NCBI GenBank assembly: GCA_964567295.1
Contig: CAZMLU010000077.1
Location: 1 to 6,564, forward strand
DNA length: 6,564 nucleotides
Direction: 5' to 3'
DNA from: SLJK01 sp964567295
GTDB lineage: Bacteria; Bacillota; Dethiobacteria; DTU022; UBA8154
Numbering within the stretch: position 1 is the first letter of the stretch; the number at the start of each line of letters is the position of its first letter. A model generated the notes under the pieces. That model was not told where the DNA came from. It saw nothing but the letters and a program-made list of their open reading frames with translations, and ran no database searches. A program made the translations under genes and the position numbers. Shown here piece after piece: positions 1 through 5,227 of the stretch.

Positions 1-523
1 CGCAGACCTTGCCGCAGAAATCCATGATCTCGTGGGCCAGCTCCTTATTCTTGACTACATCGGTGAAGAACTTCACACCGCGCAGGTGAGAGGCAAGTGT
101 CAAGGGGCCGCAAAAAAGGCCCATTAACGCCCAGTCGCCTTTCTGCTCCATCACTTTTTTCCCGGCCTCCACCACCACAGGATAGCGTCCGTCTTTAGCG
201 GTGGGGATTTTCAGGTTGGCTTCCGCCAGAGTCTTATCGGCCAGGGGATGACCGGTGATAGCCGGCGGGTTGTCCGGATACCAGGCAGCTTCGCACCCCA
301 TGGACATCCCTTCAATGTTTAAATCAAATTGAAGAGGGATACCATCAACCTTGTAGCGTTCCGCAGTATAAAGAACCCCCTTGGCGATAAGGTCCGGGTC
401 TTGGGCGTAAACGTCTGCCTTCTCACCGATCAGATACGCGCAATGTACTCCTGCATAGGGTACCCAGGGCACTGTTGGTGTGGGTTTACCCATATAGGCA
501 TCTAACAACAACTGTTTTCCCAT
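1..523 (-). CDS. UroD/MtaA-family protein, N-terminal half (runs off left edge)
   Basis: About 174 residues are visible before the window ends. The N-terminus (MGKQLLLDAYMGKPTPTVPW) and later stretches such as GDWALMGLFCGPLTLASHLR resemble the uroporphyrinogen-decarboxylase superfamily, whose members include the MtaA, MtbA and CmuA cobalamin methyltransferases. That family is a TIM barrel that usually binds zinc through an HxC...C site in its C-terminal half; that half is outside the window, so the catalytic residues cannot be checked. Start choice: an AAGGAGGA site at 540-533 lies 1 nt from an ATG at 532 but 10 nt from the ATG at 523, so 523 is the better start. It is the last gene seen and follows the second thioredoxin-like selenoprotein by 127 nt. 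It is clearly divergent from the UroD-family gene at 3153-4214, so it may act on a different methyl donor or acceptor (inference). True haem-pathway HemE is unlikely in this context. Confidence 0.8.
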   Translation of the reverse strand, partial: MGKQLLLDAYMGKPTPTVPWVPYAGVHCAYLIGEKADVYAQDPDLIAKGVLYTAERYKVDGIPLQFDLNIEGMSMGCEAAWYPDNPPAITGHPLADKTLAEANLKIPTAKDGRYPVVVEAGKKVMEQKGDWALMGLFCGPLTLASHLRGVKFFTDVVKNKELAHEIMDFCGKVC

Positions 524-564
524 ATTACTCATTCCTCCTTAAATAATCTAGCAAATACCCAAAT

Positions 565-615
565 TTACCGTCTGACAGGCAGCTTCCTAAAAAGCTCGGG
601 CTTAAATAGAGCCAA
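565..615 (-). other. Possible 16-codon ORF behind a near-consensus Shine-Dalgarno
   Basis: The 127-nt gap between the thioredoxin-like gene and the left UroD-family gene (524-650) holds AGGAGGTGGT at 626-617, one mismatch from the full anti-Shine-Dalgarno complement. Five nucleotides after AGGAGG is a TTG that opens a short frame, MALFKPELFRKLPVRR, ending in TAA at 567-565. A site this strong with no long gene behind it suggests a small peptide, a translated leader for the next gene, or the remnant of a deleted gene. I do not recognise the peptide. The same gap also has a weak hairpin (AGCTT/AAGCT) and nothing resembling a U-tract terminator. Confidence 0.25.
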
Positions 616-650
616 TACCACCTCCTATCATCTAGCAGTTTCTAATATGA

Positions 651-950
651 TCAGATACGGGCGCGAATACTTTCCAATAATTCAGTTTCATCCGGTATCC
701 GACCCTGGAAAACAACTTCTCCCTCAAGGACAATAGTAGGGAAAACTGTTATTCCTAGCTCATTGATACGCTCCAGCCCTTCAGCAGTTTTTAAATCCCA
801 ACGACTAATTACAGTCTGTGACGCTAAATCAGGATGCTCATTTAAAAATAGATCCACTGCTTCCAGCAGCAGGCCACAAGATACTCACCGCACAAAATCA
901 TTCAGGTCCTGCACAATGATCTCAAACTTGATAATATTTTGGTTATCCAC
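651..950 (-). CDS. Thioredoxin-fold selenoprotein, UVSC active site (Sec22)
   Basis: This is a 99-residue protein if the in-frame UGA at 887-885 is read as selenocysteine. Reading starts at GTG 950, preceded by GGGAAGGAA about 9 nt upstream, and runs EIIVQDLNDFVR-U-VSC-GLLLEAV, then to the UGA stop at 653-651. The UGA sits at the first position of a UxxC redox motif (U22, C25) after the first beta strand, exactly where thioredoxins and glutaredoxins have their nucleophilic Cys. A cis-Pro loop (GITVFPT, Pro71) completes the thioredoxin fold. It aligns throughout with the neighbouring 97-residue protein, including the WDL and ELGIT-FPT stretches and the RAR ending. Without recoding, the fold would lose its first strand and active site. 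It probably works as a selenol oxidoreductase in the cytoplasm, as no signal peptide is visible. Its partner is unknown; the adjacent lipoyl and DGC proteins are candidates (inference). Confidence 0.85.
854..872 (-). promoter_or_regulatory. Candidate bacterial SECIS hairpin for the UVSC protein
   Basis: On the minus strand, CUGCUGCU pairs with AGCAGUGG around a GGA loop. This gives 8 bp, two of them G-U wobbles (U5-G21, G6-U20 in hairpin numbering). The loop begins 20 nt after the UGA at 887-885 and opens with G. Known bacterial SECIS elements are in-frame stem-loops just 3' of the UGA with a G early in the apical loop, and this fits. The same stretch codes for LLLEAV. Confidence 0.75.
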
Positions 951-971
951 TAAAGACCATTCCTTCCCTTT

Positions 972-991
972 GCTACAATATATTATGCAGC
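972..991 (-). other. Small hairpin between the two selenoprotein genes
   Basis: In the 49-nt gap between the thioredoxin-like genes, GCUGCA pairs with UGUAGC (6 bp, one G-U) around an 8-nt AU-rich loop. There is no U tract, so it is not a convincing terminator. It could tune mRNA stability or be chance; the downstream ribosome binding site (GGGAAGGAA) lies just after it and is not enclosed. Confidence 0.25.
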
Positions 992-999
992 TTGAGCAA

Positions 1000-1293
1000 T
1001 CACAGCCGCGCCCTAACTGCCTCCAGCCACTCATCTTCTGAAGGGATAACACCTTCAAAGTACACCTCACCGTCAACAGCAATGGTAGGGAAGGTGGTGA
1101 TCCCCAATTCATGATGGCGAATTTGCCCTTCCGGTGTGCGAAGGTCCCACCATTTGATCTCTACATTATCTGCAAGATCTCCCAGAATATGGGGGAGATT
1201 TTTTACTGCTTCCAGCAGATAAACACAGGGGGTTCATTGGACAAAATTGTCAACAAATGCCTCCACTACCACTTTACGGGCAGGCTGGTCCAT
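1000..1293 (-). CDS. Thioredoxin-fold selenoprotein, UTPC active site (Sec20)
   Basis: This is a 97-residue protein with one in-frame UGA at 1236-1234 read as selenocysteine. ATG 1293 is preceded by GAAGGAGGGG, 6-7 nt upstream. The sequence runs KVVVEAFVDNFVQ-U-TPC-VYLLEAV, so Sec20 and Cys23 form a UxxC motif. A following WWDL strand and the cis-Pro loop GITTFPT (Pro69) fit a thioredoxin fold. It ends RARL then UGA at 1002-1000. Both halves match the adjacent UVSC paralogue in order and spacing, and the UGA is at the same aligned position in each. That argues strongly against a sequencing error or pseudogene. It starts only 15 nt after the GcvH-like gene, so the two are probably co-translated. 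Inferred role: cytoplasmic selenol-disulfide exchange. The exact subfamily is unclear; it is shorter than classical thioredoxin (about 105 residues) and longer than most glutaredoxin-like NrdH proteins. Confidence 0.88.
1206..1218 (-). promoter_or_regulatory. Candidate bacterial SECIS hairpin for the UTPC protein
   Basis: CUGCU pairs with AGCAG around a GGA loop. The loop starts 20 nt after the UGA at 1236-1234, identical in spacing and loop sequence to the element in the neighbouring gene. The core stem is only 5 bp; below it are two mismatches and then possible A-U pairs. The CTGCTGGAAGCAGT sequence is identical in both paralogues while the flanking codons differ, which suggests selection on the RNA. 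Confidence 0.7.
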
Positions 1294-1308
1294 ACCGTTT
1301 CCCCTCCT

Positions 1309-1785
1309 TCACCTGTTTCTACGCATTACTTTCGCCCCAGCACCACAGTGATCTGCATCCCCACGCAGAAGCGCTTCCAGGTATTCTTGCGCCGAGATGA
1401 AAACCGTTTTAGGATCTAACCCTTCACATCTCAGCGAAAACATAAATTCTTTGTAATAATGTTCATCCAAAAGCTTAATGCCTTCTCCTTTAAGCTTCTC
1501 ATTTATTGCTTCCACTGTTCCTTCTACTGGTGAAGTCAGGTTTATCATCGCTTTAAAAGTTTCCACAAAAAGGACACTATCGTCTGCATCGATTACGTCA
1601 CCCGGATCTACAGCGTATTCCATATATCTAAATCCATTTACCAGTATAACTCCGGCATGGCTCACTCCAAAATAATAGACGTCGCCGGCTGCTTTAATCC
1701 AAAGATGTTCCTGCGGGTAGTACAGAAAGGAGTCTTCAACTGTTACGCTCTGACCAAAAAAATCATCACAATTAACCAATGCCAC
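1309..1785 (-). CDS. GcvH-like lipoyl-carrier protein
   Basis: A 158-residue protein of the glycine-cleavage H-protein/biotinyl-lipoyl fold. The N-terminal LYYPQEHLWIKAAGDVYYFG matches the GcvH pattern of a 'hEWv...G' strand followed by 'vGit'. The lipoylation hairpin reads VETFKAMINLTSPVEGTVEA, with the candidate lipoyl-lysine at Lys78. The later KEFMFSLRCEG and EYLEALL stretches match the end of H proteins. It is about 30 residues longer than usual GcvH, with an extra N-terminus of about 20 residues and a basic, Cys-containing tail. Start is GTG 1785, with AGAAGGGGAT upstream. No GcvP or GcvT is present; its neighbours are DGC proteins and selenol thioredoxins, so it more likely carries electrons or an acyl, methyl or sulfur group for this locus than glycine-derived aminomethyl. 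GcvH-like lipoate-binding proteins in the sHdr sulfur-oxidation system show such repurposing. Confidence 0.85.
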   Translation of the reverse strand: MALVNCDDFFGQSVTVEDSFLYYPQEHLWIKAAGDVYYFGVSHAGVILVNGFRYMEYAVDPGDVIDADDSVLFVETFKAMINLTSPVEGTVEAINEKLKGEGIKLLDEHYYKEFMFSLRCEGLDPKTVFISAQEYLEALLRGDADHCGAGAKVMRRNR

Positions 1786-1797
1786 TTTTTCTCATCC

Positions 1798-1811
1798 CCT
1801 TCTAAAGAAGG
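1798..1811 (-). promoter_or_regulatory. Hairpin overlapping the ribosome binding site of the GcvH-like gene
   Basis: The 52-nt gap after the selenocysteine DGC gene contains CCUUC-UUUA-GAAGG. Its 3' arm forms part of the AGAAGGGGAT ribosome binding site of the GTG-started GcvH-like gene. The stem is short (5 bp) but could partly mask the site. No protein or ligand control can be deduced. Confidence 0.3.
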
Positions 1812-1837
1812 ATATAATGAGGCTGCCTAAAATGATA

Positions 1838-2428
1838 TCAAGTCTCCAACCCAACCAGCTTTGGCATATCAGCAGGGCGCTGTATCGCCTTATTTAAGGA
1901 AAAGTAGTCCATTTCTTGGGGTATATTTTCAGTATACTGGCATATCTCCACCTTATCTCTGGTTATCTGCTGTTTTGAATAAGGATAATCTAAGTTAAGA
2001 ATCACCGTGGCTATTTTATCGATTTGCGTTGCTATTTCCTTGGCCAGATTTTTACCAGACTCAGACGGTACCCTCCTGCTGGTTCCCGGAGACAAACTTG
2101 TCTCCTGTTTTTTACAGTCTCAGACAAAGGTAGGAGGCAGTTTGGCCATAATATGAGCCTGTATCCTGGCAGCAGGCTTCAAGCCCAGCAACCTGAAAAG
2201 ATTGGAACCGCATTGATAAGCACAACCATCAATGATGATAGTGGGATGGTTTTCAACCAGTTGGATTTCGTCCTGCATTCCGTTAATCAATCTCAGGGCA
2301 TCCACAATTTCTGTCTGTCCGGGAAGCAGATCCTCTGTAACGAGGTACACAGCGTATCTGGCTATGCTGGAAACAACAAAACCAACACCACCGCAAGGGT
2401 AAACGGCCACTTTCTCTACGTTTCCCAT
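1838..2428 (-). CDS. DGC-family putative zinc-binding selenoprotein (Sec103)
   Basis: A 196-residue protein if the in-frame UGA at 2122-2120 is read as Sec. Starting at ATG 2428, the first half is typical of the DGC family: a VAVYPCGG strand with Cys12, ITEDLLPG-like helix spacing, and the name-giving TIIIDGCAYQCGSN stretch (Cys69, Cys73). After PPTFV comes U-D-C-KK, making a UxC pair (U103, C105). Homology resumes with SGKNLAKEIATQIDKIA, the usual C-terminal helix of the family. The end (DYFSLNKAIQRPADMP) aligns with the paralogue upstream (HYVEVATGIYKPRVMP), showing that the part after the UGA belongs to the same protein. The UDC segment is an insertion relative to the paralogue. The ATG overlaps the preceding stop (TGATG), suggesting translational coupling. 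Cellular function of DGC proteins is not firmly known. Alternative: a nonsense-mutated pseudogene, disfavoured by the SECIS-like hairpin. Confidence 0.82.
2088..2105 (-). promoter_or_regulatory. Candidate bacterial SECIS hairpin for the DGC protein
   Basis: GGAGACA pairs perfectly with UGUCUCC (7 bp, extendable to 8) around an AGUU loop. It begins 14 nt after the UGA at 2122-2120, with its loop 21 nt after it. G is the second loop base and is followed by U, as is common in bacterial SECIS loops. It is the strongest of the three candidate SECIS stems in the window. It differs in sequence from the two in the thioredoxin-like genes, so it is not a copied repeat. Confidence 0.8.
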
Positions 2429-2979
2429 CAACCTACACCACCCTCTAAGAAAAAGTCCGGCATGACCCGAGGCTTATATATCCCCGTGGCAACCTCTACA
2501 TAATGAAAGGGATCGTCCGGCATTGTGTCTCGGCCGATAAAAGCCTTTCTGTTAAGTTGTTGCCCGGGAAACTGGTAAGAGGAGTTTTCCAACATGGCTG
2601 AAGCCACCCGTGCGGTTTCCCTGGCCACAATTGCGGCCAGTTCAGCAGCCTGGGGATCCAGCTCGCGACGGTTCTGTCCGTAGGATAAATTCTCCGCAGC
2701 AGCTAGATCGGGGATAAAAATTCTGGCAGCAGGGGTAATACCTGATAGGTATAGAAGGTTGGTTCCACAGTTTTCTTCATGGCAGTCTATAACTACTGTA
2801 GGATAATCCTCAACCATGACCAGGTCTTCCTCCACTCCCCTTAAAAAAGCAGGAACACATAAAATCATCGTCTTTCCAGGTAAAAGCTCTTCGTTTACAA
2901 TATAGGCGGCAATACGTGCAACCGTGGACTCTGCCTTTTTTATGCCCCCACAGGGAAAAACACAAACGCGTTCTACCAT
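2428..2979 (-). CDS. DGC-family putative zinc-binding protein (cysteine form)
   Basis: A 183-residue protein. I prefer ATG 2979, which follows AAGGGCGG by about 5 nt, over an in-frame TTG at 3003. Features in order: VCVFPCGG (Cys10), ELLPGKT, Cys41, then TVVIDCHEENCGTN (Cys66, Cys71), then a long Ala-rich helical segment (residues about 105-132) and a C-terminal tail ending FFLEGGVG. It is a paralogue of the next gene, but the signature is changed: the family's D-G-C reads D-C-H here, moving the cysteine by one position. It also lacks the UDC insertion. Its UGA stop overlaps the next ATG by one base. Two diverged copies in tandem suggest a heteromeric or sequential pair (inference). Presumably cytoplasmic; the metal content and reaction of this family are not established. 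Confidence 0.82.
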   Translation of the reverse strand: MVERVCVFPCGGIKKAESTVARIAAYIVNEELLPGKTMILCVPAFLRGVEEDLVMVEDYPTVVIDCHEENCGTNLLYLSGITPAARIFIPDLAAAENLSYGQNRRELDPQAAELAAIVARETARVASAMLENSSYQFPGQQLNRKAFIGRDTMPDDPFHYVEVATGIYKPRVMPDFFLEGGVG

Positions 2980-3030
2980 GTTGTCCGCCCTTTCTTGTTG
3001 CAAATAGCTCTCTATTAATAATCCTCTTGG

Positions 3031-3059
3031 TAAATATTAAGAAAATATCTATTTGTAAA
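3031..3059 (-). promoter_or_regulatory. Weak candidate promoter ahead of the DGC block
   Basis: In the AT-rich 173-nt gap 2980-3152, TTTACA (3059-3054) and TATTTA (3036-3031) are separated by 17 nt, upstream of the first DGC gene. The -35 is close to sigma-A consensus (5/6), but the -10 matches poorly (3/6). An alternative is TTGTCT with TATAAA, spaced at only 15 nt. Either could give a separate transcript for the selenoprotein block, but the evidence is thin. Confidence 0.2.
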
Positions 3060-3100
3060 GTTGCACTATCCTTTATATTCTGTAAATTTTATAGACAACC

Positions 3101-3121
3101 CCAGCCCCTATCCGGGGCTGG
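3101..3121 (-). terminator. Strong intergenic hairpin, possible terminator or processing site
   Basis: CCAGCCCC pairs with GGGGCUGG (8 GC-rich bp) around GGAUA, 31 nt after the TAA of the MtaA-like gene. The sequence that follows is GGUUGUCUAUAAAAUUU, not a clean U tract, so an efficient intrinsic terminator is doubtful. It could partially terminate, or protect the 3' end of the methyltransferase transcript, separating its expression from the DGC/selenoprotein block. Confidence 0.4.
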
Positions 3122-3152
3122 AATAGTCTTAGAAACCGCACCTGTGCCACTT

Positions 3153-4214
3153 TTATTTTTGCTTGCGATGCCACTTTTCCGCACCGTATTTTTTTGTAGC
3201 TTCCACCATAGCTTTTACATTTTCAGGCTTTGCTTCCGGCCAGATATCACAGCCGGGCCAAATGGCATCCACACCGTCTTCCAGGCTCTTTATGACAGCT
3301 TTCTCCACTTCCTCCACATTGTCAATCACTAACAGCTTGTAAGCGTCAAGGTTCCCAAATACCAGCGGTTCAAAACCGATGTCTTCCCTGGTCTTTTTCA
3401 TATCGTTTTTAAATTCCACGCTCAGCGAGTCAGCACCACACTCATGCATATTCTTGATAATCATATTCGTATCCCCGCATATATGCAAATTATTTGGGAA
3501 ACCCATTTCATGTAAAGCCGTAAAGATTTTTGTCAGGTGGGGCTGGATAAGGGATTTCCATAACCGTGGACTGAGCAGGTCTGTGCCGCTGCCCATTTCC
3601 CGCACCGTAATATAATCGGCACCGGCTTCCTGGTAAATCTTGGCTAAGGAAATGAGCATATCGGCCAGCCTATCAAGCATGGCATTAACGAGATCCTGCT
3701 TTTTAAAAGCATATTTCAACATTTTATCAAGGTCATATACCTGGCCACCCAAGGTAAATGGTGCAATTAAGTAAGTCCCGATGGGCACCTCATCTCCAAA
3801 TTCCTTCTTCAACCGCTTAATAGCATCTACAACAACCGGTATCCGACCGGCATTAGCCAGGTCATCAGGGATGGGAAAAGAATCCAGTTCATCATCACTT
3901 TGAATAGCTTTTTCTTTAATAGTGGGGTAGAGTAGATGAGCCACATCTTCGTACGGATTCATCTCGCTTCCAAGTGCTTCAGCTTCCACACAAAAATCAA
4001 ATGGTACAACAGCACATTCATAACCATAAAACTTATAAGAAGTTGCTGCAAGATTGGCTAATTTTTCAGCGTTCCCATGAACAAATGCAAACTTGTATCC
4101 CAGTTCATCCAATCCTTTAACCGTTACGTTACCCATGCCGCTGTAACAAGGGGTACGGTCTACTTCTTCTCCTGCCAGCTGTTTCAAAACACGTTCTTTG
4201 GGTGTTAAATTCAT
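3153..4214 (-). CDS. MtaA/UroD-family cobalamin-dependent methyltransferase
   Basis: A 353-residue protein of the uroporphyrinogen-decarboxylase superfamily. It starts like MtaA/MtbA (MNLTPKERVLKQLAGEEVDR). It keeps the HICGDTN motif (His244, Cys246) and a later Cys322 in WPGCDIWPE, which match the HxC...C zinc ligands of methylcobamide:CoM-type methyltransferases. True HemE lacks this zinc site, so a methyltransferase role is preferred. In methanogens such enzymes methylate coenzyme M; in bacteria the acceptor is often unknown, and with an MtrH-type enzyme next door it may act at a different step, such as transfer to or from the corrinoid protein (inference). The start ATG 4214 has AAGGTGGTG 7 nt upstream and lies 25 nt after the MtrH-family gene, so they are one operon. 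Length is typical for the family. Confidence 0.9.
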   Translation of the reverse strand: MNLTPKERVLKQLAGEEVDRTPCYSGMGNVTVKGLDELGYKFAFVHGNAEKLANLAATSYKFYGYECAVVPFDFCVEAEALGSEMNPYEDVAHLLYPTIKEKAIQSDDELDSFPIPDDLANAGRIPVVVDAIKRLKKEFGDEVPIGTYLIAPFTLGGQVYDLDKMLKYAFKKQDLVNAMLDRLADMLISLAKIYQEAGADYITVREMGSGTDLLSPRLWKSLIQPHLTKIFTALHEMGFPNNLHICGDTNMIIKNMHECGADSLSVEFKNDMKKTREDIGFEPLVFGNLDAYKLLVIDNVEEVEKAVIKSLEDGVDAIWPGCDIWPEAKPENVKAMVEATKKYGAEKWHRKQK

Positions 4215-4239
4215 AAAAGGACACCACCTTAACTAAATT

Positions 4240-5184
4240 TTAGCCCTGTTTTTTAAGTATTTCGGCAAAATCTCCAAAAAATTTATAGAGAGGATGCTCG
4301 GGGTTAGAGGGCAGTCTCCCCGTTTCGTTGTAGACAAAAGTTGCAAGCATTAAAGCCGCGCTTACCACAGCTGGAAAGATCCGCGGAGCTATAACCTGGG
4401 GACCGTAAAAAATCACATCGCACCAGAACATGGTAGCTATAGCCTGTGCAGAGACGTTCATGGAGGAAAAACCTTCGCTTCCCCACATCTCACGGGCTTC
4501 TTTCCACATAAAAGTACCATTAGATGTAGCCAAACCTGAAGGAACACCGAATTCCTCTTTGATCATTTTATCGGCCACGTTAGAAAAAGATGTCGCCGGA
4601 AGATTCATCACGGAGGTATCGACTAATATTGTTTCAAAAGTATCCTCTCCGATGACTTCCATCATTTTTCGGAAACTGTTAACCCTACCTTGGGGAGTGG
4701 GATCGTTTTCATCGTAAACTTGTACGACTACGTGTTTTACCCCCATTTCTTTCATCTTCTCCACCTGTCCCGGAATATCCTTATCCCAGGGCGTTACACT
4801 GTTATAAACCAGGCGGTCCATAAGTCCCAGCTCTGACACATACTTTACCGCTTCCAGGCGTGGCCCCTCCATCCACATATCAATACCAAAAGGTTTATCG
4901 GTTAAGCCAGTGTAAAAGTCCACGTAACGCTTCATTTCTTCGGCGGAATTAGCTACCATGGCCGTAATGGCTGGAATACCAGTTTGCTCAGATAGCTCTT
5001 CCTGCCGTTTAATGTATTTAGCAGCTTTATCCCTATCAAATTTACCTTCTTTACGTTTTTCCAGAAGTCGGTCTCCCTTGTGGAACATGGAAGATACCAA
5101 CAGGGGAGGGTTATCCCCCGGCTGTCCGCCCACTTTCCAGGGACCAACTTGACATACTTTCTGTTCTTTTTCTATAGTAAACAT
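4240..5184 (-). CDS. MtrH-family methyltransferase (methylcorrinoid:tetrahydropterin)
   Basis: A 314-residue protein of the MtrH/tetrahydromethanopterin S-methyltransferase subunit H family. Diagnostic stretches are VGGQPGDNPPLLVSSMFHKG near the N-terminus (residues about 17-36), KPFGIDMWMEG, ETILVDTSVMNLPATSFS, and GVPSGLATSNG. In methanogens MtrH moves the methyl group between methyl-H4MPT and the corrinoid of the Mtr complex. Stand-alone bacterial members such as MtgA for glycine betaine transfer it from a methylated corrinoid protein to tetrahydrofolate. As no other Mtr subunits are present, the MtgA-like role is inferred, feeding the methyl branch of the Wood-Ljungdahl pathway or accepting methyl from it. 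Start ATG 5184 has GAAGGAAGG 8 nt upstream. It sits 43 nt after the RamA-like gene and 25 nt before the MtaA-like gene. Confidence 0.92.
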   Translation of the reverse strand: MFTIEKEQKVCQVGPWKVGGQPGDNPPLLVSSMFHKGDRLLEKRKEGKFDRDKAAKYIKRQEELSEQTGIPAITAMVANSAEEMKRYVDFYTGLTDKPFGIDMWMEGPRLEAVKYVSELGLMDRLVYNSVTPWDKDIPGQVEKMKEMGVKHVVVQVYDENDPTPQGRVNSFRKMMEVIGEDTFETILVDTSVMNLPATSFSNVADKMIKEEFGVPSGLATSNGTFMWKEAREMWGSEGFSSMNVSAQAIATMFWCDVIFYGPQVIAPRIFPAVVSAALMLATFVYNETGRLPSNPEHPLYKFFGDFAEILKKQG

Positions 5185-5227
5185 TGAGTATACCTTCCTT
5201 CTAAAAAGTATGGTAACTCCCTTCGTG

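Noticed and set aside
546..637. 8-bp direct repeat ATCTAGCA at 546-553 and 630-637.
   Set aside because: Too short to separate from chance and not linked to any mobile-element feature.
885..1112. A 75-codon minus-strand frame ending at the UGA of the UVSC gene, with an apparent CDCSSC cysteine cluster.
   Set aside because: Its first part is the out-of-frame shadow of the UTPC gene and the cysteines lie across the gap; only its last part, from GTG 950, is real coding sequence.
1294..1311. The UGA ending the GcvH-like gene is in frame with the UTPC gene start 15 nt later, so readthrough would fuse them.
   Set aside because: GAAGGAGGGG lies between them as a clear ribosome binding site, the GcvH homology is already complete, and the UGA is not at a redox position.
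1838..2428. Pseudogene or sequencing error explanation for the DGC gene with internal UGA.
   Set aside because: Frame and homology continue unbroken past the UGA, a perfect 7-bp stem follows at SECIS distance, and two other Sec genes lie in the same run. Not fully excluded without Sec machinery data.
2426..2430. UGA at the end of the first DGC gene considered as another Sec codon.
   Set aside because: It overlaps the ATG of the next gene in a different frame (TGATG), and the protein is already full length.
2024..2503. A 159-codon plus-strand frame across the DGC genes.
   Set aside because: It is antisense to two homologous proteins whose codons explain the sequence.
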